Shown here piece by piece: positions 59,392-64,000 of a stretch of 64,000 nt of DNA (positions are counted from its first letter, which is position 1; every line of letters starts with the position of its first letter). The translations under genes were made by a program, and so were the position numbers. The stretch is taken from the NCBI GenBank assembly GCA_949358305.1, contig OX442318.1:4760501-4824500 (forward strand). Reading direction: 5' to 3'. The notes beneath the pieces are model-generated. The model was not told the origin of the DNA. It did no database searches and saw only the letters and a list, made by a program, of their open reading frames with translations. The stretch comes from Strigamia acuminata. Its lineage: Eukaryota > Arthropoda > Chilopoda > Geophilomorpha > Linotaeniidae.

Positions 59392-59536
59392 CTCATGTCT
59401 TCTAATAAGAACTTGTCTCCTTCCATAGCAACACATTTCCCTTTGAGAGACATGGTGCCAGCCTGGATCTTGATCAGATGCTGCATCTCACTCTGGAACC
59501 AGACGCCACTCCAACTGTCAGGAAAACGGCATTCAC
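59392..59536 (-). CDS. Exon A: N-terminal DUF7044-like segment
   Basis: This is the first exon of the gene visible in the window (residues 2-48 of the partial protein). It opens with two bases (GT) completing a codon begun upstream, behind a long pyrimidine tract ending TTGTCAG, and closes with AG before a GTGAGT donor. The peptide starts ECRFPDSWSGVWFQS and contains LIKIQAGTMSLKGKC and GDKFLLEDM. The C-FP-W-G-WFQS opening followed by KGKC is the hallmark start of the mature domain in this family, right after the signal peptide. No in-frame ATG precedes it: the open frame runs upstream through the pyrimidine tract only to a GTG and then a stop, so an upstream exon must supply the start. The next exon is 15.8 kb away. 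Confidence 0.93.
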
Positions 59537-60627
59537 CTGACAAGAAAATAGAAAAAAAAAGTGTTTCTATCAAAATCACACTTTTCACTTTACACGTGGG
59601 ACTGTGGGACCATCATAACTTCTCCTTTGCTGCAATTTCCTCCTCCTGGGACCTGGATGCGTGAAAGCTTTTGTTTTCATTAATCAAGAACAAAAGAATC
59701 CAATTTTTCTACTTTTTTTTCTATTTTTATTTTTATTTCACACTCAACCATTGAAAATAGAAATTTATTGATAAAAGCATGTGTGGTTAGAGTTAATTAT
59801 AAATTTAAGTGTGATTTTCAAGAGAAAAATGTAAAACAGTATATTTTTTCCATCCCATGAGACTTGTGACGTCACAAATCGCAACCAGCATGAGTAACGC
59901 CTAGATTGATCGAAAAGTCTATGGTTTTGATTCATCGTTTGTAGTTTTGGGCGTCATAAATGTCATTAAAATCACTTTATTACTAAAATGGTTAGAGAAA
60001 CACTACAACCTGATATCGATCCTACCTCCAACTTCGTATAATAAAAACACTGCAGTTTTAACTCATTTTCTTGTTTTGTTTCTCCATAAAATCAATATAA
60101 GTTTAAAAATAATTCATTTATTTATTTATTTTATTTGCTTTCATTTTTTTTCTGACTTTGAGTCATTTTATACTCAAGATAATATTACACCGGTTTAAAA
60201 AAATTTTTTTAAGCCTAATGATATCCACCTGGTAAAGCTGGCGTGTGTTATATTTAGATAAAACAACACTACCTCACATGAAGTTGTGTTAGAAAAAAAT
60301 GGAAAACAAGTCCATAACATTTGTATCAATTTAATCCTATAAAAATGCCAGTTAAAAGCATATTTGAACAACATGGTTGGCACTTAAGGGCAGAAAATAT
60401 TCAATTTTGTAAATATTTAAACAAAATTTTTCTGGAGAAAATGAAATAATAATCAAATAAACATGAGCTAAAAACCAATAAACAATATGTAAAGTTGCAC
60501 CATACAAGCATGCATCACCTACTGTACTTGTTTTTTTGAAATTGTAATGATTTTTTTTTCTAAATTTCAAATAACCTTCTAGCCACTTTTTACATTTTAT
60601 TATCAAATATTTTTCAGTTTCCACCCA

Positions 60628-61285
60628 AAAAGTTGAATTTTGAATCTAAAACTTGAATTTTGAATCTAAAACTTGAGTTGTAGACCCAAAAATAAAGTTT
60701 TAGACCCAGAAATGAAGTTTTAAACCCAAAAATGAAGTTTTAAACCCATAAATGAAGTTTTAGACCCAAAAATGTAGTTTTAAACCCAAAAATAAAGTTT
60801 TAGACCCAAAAATAAAGTTTTAGACCCAAAAATAAAGTTTTAGACCCAAAAATAAAATTTTAAACCCAAAAATAAAGTTTTAGACAGAAAAATAAAGTTT
60901 TAGACCCAAAACTCAACATTTAGACCCAAAACTCAACATTTAGACCCAAAACTCAACATTTAGACCCAAAACTCAACATTTAGACCCAAAACTCAACATT
61001 TAGACCCAAAACTCAACATTTAGACCCAAAACTCAACATTTAGACCAAAAACTTAATATTTAGACCCAATACTAAAAGTTTTAGACCCAAAACTCAACAT
61101 TTAAATCCAAAACTAAAAGTTTTAGACCCTAAACTCAACATTTACACCTAAAACTCAACATTTAGACCCAAAACTCAACATTTAGACCCTAAACTCAGCA
61201 TTTAGACCCAAAACTCAACATTTAGACCCAAAACTCAACATTCAGACCCAAAACTAAAGTTTTAAACCTAAAACTCAAGTATTAG
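60628..61285. repeat. 20-bp minisatellite with two unit types
   Basis: The left half uses GTTTTAGACCCAAAAATAAA; the right half uses TTTAGACCCAAAACTCAACA. The switch is sharp near 60900, with a few AAAAGTT units reappearing later (61073-61125 and 61255). More than 30 units in all. Confidence 0.95.
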
Positions 61286-61885
61286 ATTTGTGCAAATAGT
61301 TACAATATTTGAACATGTTTACAAAATTGGATGCTTGGATTCCATTGACTTTTGCTGACTGGCAACAAATTATCCTGTTTTTATTTCATTTTTTGATACT
61401 TATTTATGGAACCATCGATTAATTTTTTTTAACATTTGTTTATGGAATCATTCATTCATTTTATTATATTTCTGCAACCAAAAACATTTTTCGATAAGTT
61501 ATCGTTAGAATTATGATACGAAAAGTAATCATAATTAACATAAAAAAAATATATATAATAACACCCCAAAAAAAATTATCTAATGAGGTTATCAGATAGT
61601 AATGACCCAAATGTCAAAGATTAAATCACTCAAATAACAAATGGTGTGACATCACCATTGCACCTAATTTCTAAGATAAAGCAATTACAACTACACGACA
61701 GTCCAGGACCAGATACAAGAGGTTGATAATTCAAATTGGACAGTTTAATTAACCCATAAATTCACTGCACCGGCCTGAAATATATCAAATTTATCAAATT
61801 TATTCACAGTGTGCATCAAAACTGCTGCAGAGACGCCCACAACCCACATGGTTGAAAAATATTTTGAAATTATATCGCAATGTCC

Positions 61886-62338
61886 CAGTACTGTACTGGT
61901 ACCGGGATTTTGCGGTATATCTCGCGGTACACGGGAAAACACGAGATTCTCGTGTTTTCCACTTAAATTTTAAAAAGTTGATGTTTACACTCATTCAAAT
62001 TGAGTTTTATCAATAAGTTGTAAAAGTATTAAAATCCCATTAAATGTTTATTAATAATATACTTTTAATTTGGTTTTATTAATTTTCAAGTTTAAAACAA
62101 ACTTTAAATTTGAAAATTAATAAAATAAACCAATTAAAAGTTAATTATTAATAAACTTTTAATTGGATTTTAATACTTTTACAACTTATTGATGTTTATA
62201 TTCACTTTGAATGAGTGTAAACATCAACTTTTTAAAATTAAAGTGGAAAATGAAAGAAAACACCAGAATCTCGTGTTTTCTCGCGTTTTCCCGTATATTG
62301 CGAGATGTACAGCAAAATCCCGGTCCCGGTACTGCAGA
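61886..62338. mobile_element. Foldback (palindromic) element, about 450 bp
   Basis: The two halves are inverted copies meeting near 62100. Paired blocks include GTACCGGGATTTTGCGGTAT / GCAAAATCCCGGT, GAAAACACGAGATTCTCGTG / AGAATCTCGTGTTTTC, AAAAAGTTGATGTTTACACT / AGTGTAAACATCAACTTTTT and TTGTAAAAGTATTAAAATCC / GGATTTTAATACTTTTACAA. GC-rich CGGTAC-type repeats continue on the right to about 62482. No coding capacity. Confidence 0.88.
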
Positions 62339-63196
62339 GCGTCAAACGTATCACGGTACAAGTACACGGGACTGCGGGCTGCTAGGAAAAGTACCGCGGT
62401 CCCTGTACAAAGCTGGCACAGAAGTACCGCGATACAGGCCTCGGTACAGTACCGGTACCGCATACTGTGCCCAACACTGTCCAGTATTTTGATTCAATAA
62501 TATTTATTTAAAATATCAACAATAAATGAAAAAACCAATGTCCGAAATGCATTTTCAAAAGGCATTTTTATTATGAAATGCATTATTTAATGAACAAACA
62601 ACATACTTGACTTCGAAAAATGCGATATATTTTGGAATCCTTTAAGCAAAAAGCAATACATTGTAAAATATATTTTTTAACCCCTTTTTTGCATGTTATA
62701 ATGCTAATTTGATGATAATAGTTTAATATTCAATTAATTTCTGCCCACATGACTCTTATCTTCCACTTAAAGATCACATTTCACACCCACCCTTAGCATA
62801 AAGTGTTGAGTTTATTTATAAGTCTCACCCTTGCAACCATATGGATCCACTTCCCCTCCCCTATCTCCCCCATTTTATTTTTTTTATCTCATGGACCCCA
62901 AGTGTGACAAGCACATGTCACTCATGATGAGCAATCTCCATGATTGAAATCATTCAGCATCACCTTGTAAGAATGAGTGAGAACTTATTTGTTTTGTACT
63001 TGATTTTTGTTGCCACTGAAAAGGACAATAAGGAGCGCAGTTTGCTTCCCCACTGACTTCCTTGCAATGCAGGCAAGTGAGCAACAAAAATAGCGCGCGG
63101 GTTTAATTGGCGGAAATGAAGTGCATCGTGATATGAGAAAAGAAGAGGAAACGACCTGTGTTGGCTATGGGGAACTGGAGAAAAGTTGTGAGATGA

Positions 63197-63220
63197 AACA
63201 ACAACAACAACAACAACAAC
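63197..63220. repeat. (CAA)8 microsatellite
   Basis: Uninterrupted ACAACA repeats of 24 bp. Confidence 0.9.
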
Positions 63221-63489
63221 TGGGGATTATTATTTTGGGAAAATATTAATAGATATAGACGTACAGTTTGTTTCGCTTTATTGGCAGCGAAATGTTTAAT
63301 TTTTGATCAATATTGCAGTGTTGAGTTATGGGCTTGATTTGAAGGGTTGGGTACTGGTTTGGTTTGAGGCTTCTGTACAAGTGGAAGGAGATTTGAATAA
63401 TTTTTGTAAATTTTGTTTAAAAAATGTAAAAATTATGAAATTTTTATTTTTATTTTTTTTTTTAACTTTTGAGATTTTTCTATCAAATT

Positions 63490-63730
63490 TTGAATTTATT
63501 TAATAAAATTTTTCTAACTTTATTTTACAAAATTTTATAAAATTTTTTATAAAATTTTTATAACTTTATTTTACGAAATTTTTATAACTTTTTTTTATGA
63601 AATTATAACTTTTTTTTTATGAAATTTTTACAACTTTTTTAAAGAAATTTTTATAACTTTTTTATGAAATTTTTATAACTTTTTATGAAATTTTTATTAC
63701 TTTTTTCAATGAATTTTTGATGACAATTTT
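63490..63730. repeat. T-rich tandem array
   Basis: Imperfect units like ATGAAATTTTTATAACTTTT of 18-24 bp, decaying into AT-rich DNA on both sides. Confidence 0.75.
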
Positions 63731-64000
63731 TATGAAATTCTTATAAATCCTTCAAAAAATTTTAAAGAAAATTTGAGAAACATTTTAAATTTAATAAAAA
63801 AAGAAATTTAGAAATTTATTTTACAAAAACACTGAAATATTTCCAATAAAAATTAAAATTATTTTTTTACAAAACATTAAAATATTTACAAAAATTTACA
63901 AAACATTGAAATATCTCCAATAAAATTTACAATTTTTAAAAAAAATCACAAAAATTTAATAAAATTTCCACCTAATTTCTAATAACTATTCAATTCCATT

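Larger units (their letters stand above)
1916..59536 (-). other. Gene span: uncharacterised DUF7042/7043/7044-family secreted or surface protein (12 exons, both ends missing)
   Basis: Twelve minus-strand exons join into 483 codons with no stop: 59392-59536, 43538-43605, 40532-40612, 37587-37757, 27441-27550, 19030-19144, 7851-8079, 5251-5315, 5110-5190, 2249-2431, 2105-2190 and 1916-2030. Every junction is GT-AG and each split codon fits its partner's phase, which is very unlikely by chance. Seen: about 25 cysteines, four N-glycosylation sequons (NAS, NNS, NGT, NFT) and no internal membrane segment, which suggests a disulphide-rich extracellular protein. The phrases WFQS, VLQYKE, INGDALL, YNRGHEECRSP, SGDATCNGLFS and HWHSLD match, from memory, the arthropod family divided by Pfam into DUF7042-7045. 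Family function is unknown to me. The signal-peptide exon should lie upstream of 59536 and the C-terminal exon (family members usually end in a hydrophobic tail) below 1916. Neither was recognised inside the window. Confidence 0.93.
59537..64000. other. Region upstream of exon A
   Basis: Expected to be intron (the signal-peptide exon was not found). Holds a 20-bp minisatellite (60628-61285), a foldback element (61886-62482), a CAA microsatellite (63197-63220) and a T-rich array (63490-63730). The rest is AT-rich with nothing recognised. Confidence 0.55.

Noticed and set aside
59388-59588. Possible signal peptide directly upstream of ECRFPDSW (SVILIETLFFSIFLSG)
   Set aside because: The frame begins with GTG, not ATG, and has an upstream stop. 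The hydrophobic stretch is the translated pyrimidine tract of a strong acceptor ending TTGTCAG.
1-64000. Transposase or reverse-transcriptase genes for the many elements
   Set aside because: No open frame shows catalytic motifs; all elements seen are short and non-autonomous.
1-64000. tRNA genes or tRNA-derived SINEs
   Set aside because: No A-box/B-box pair at proper spacing was noticed on either strand by eye; tRNAscan-SE would settle this.

Overview
The window reads as a stretch of nuclear genome from an arthropod. It is AT-rich and intron-dominated, with no operons, rRNA or recognisable tRNA genes. The best-supported gene is spliced with GT-AG introns. Short (TTAGG)n tracts occur, which is the arthropod telomere unit. 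A crustacean or another arthropod with large introns is possible, but the sequence does not fix the species.

One protein-coding gene can be supported and it occupies almost the whole window on the minus strand. Twelve exons run from 59536 down to 1916. All eleven junctions have GT-AG ends, and every split codon resolves in frame, giving 1449 nt (483 codons) without a stop. The product is a cysteine-rich, apparently extracellular protein of the uncharacterised arthropod family that Pfam, as I recall it, divides into DUF7042-DUF7045. The molecular function is unknown. The first exon (presumably the signal peptide) and the last exon (presumably the C-terminal tail) are not found here and probably lie beyond both window edges. 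Introns are of two kinds: three micro-introns of 58, 60 and 74 bp near the 3' end, and eight of about 2.5-15.8 kb.

The large introns are filled with short non-autonomous DNA transposons and minisatellites. Element types include hAT-like elements with 8-bp target duplications (14.26, 26.33 and 56.50 kb), PIF/Harbinger-like elements with 3-bp duplications (2.9, 4.4, 13.9, 32.8 and 46.5 kb), piggyBac-like elements flanked by TTAA (32.3, 37.3 and 49.9 kb) and pogo/Tigger-like elements with TA duplications (52.4 kb; related ends at 26.1 and 36.5 kb). Several further terminal-inverted-repeat families are unclassified. Many are nested and give relative insertion ages. Minisatellites commonly have periods near 20, 30 or 40 bp, and three of them are split by inserted elements.

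I did not find a new multi-gene system. The items most worth a second look are the uncharacterised conserved gene with its complete phase-consistent exon chain, a dispersed repeat carrying pairs of TCAAGGTCA-type nuclear-receptor half-sites at constant spacing, the 10n-bp periodicity of unrelated minisatellites, a 450-bp foldback palindrome, and two interstitial telomere-type tracts 1.6 kb apart.
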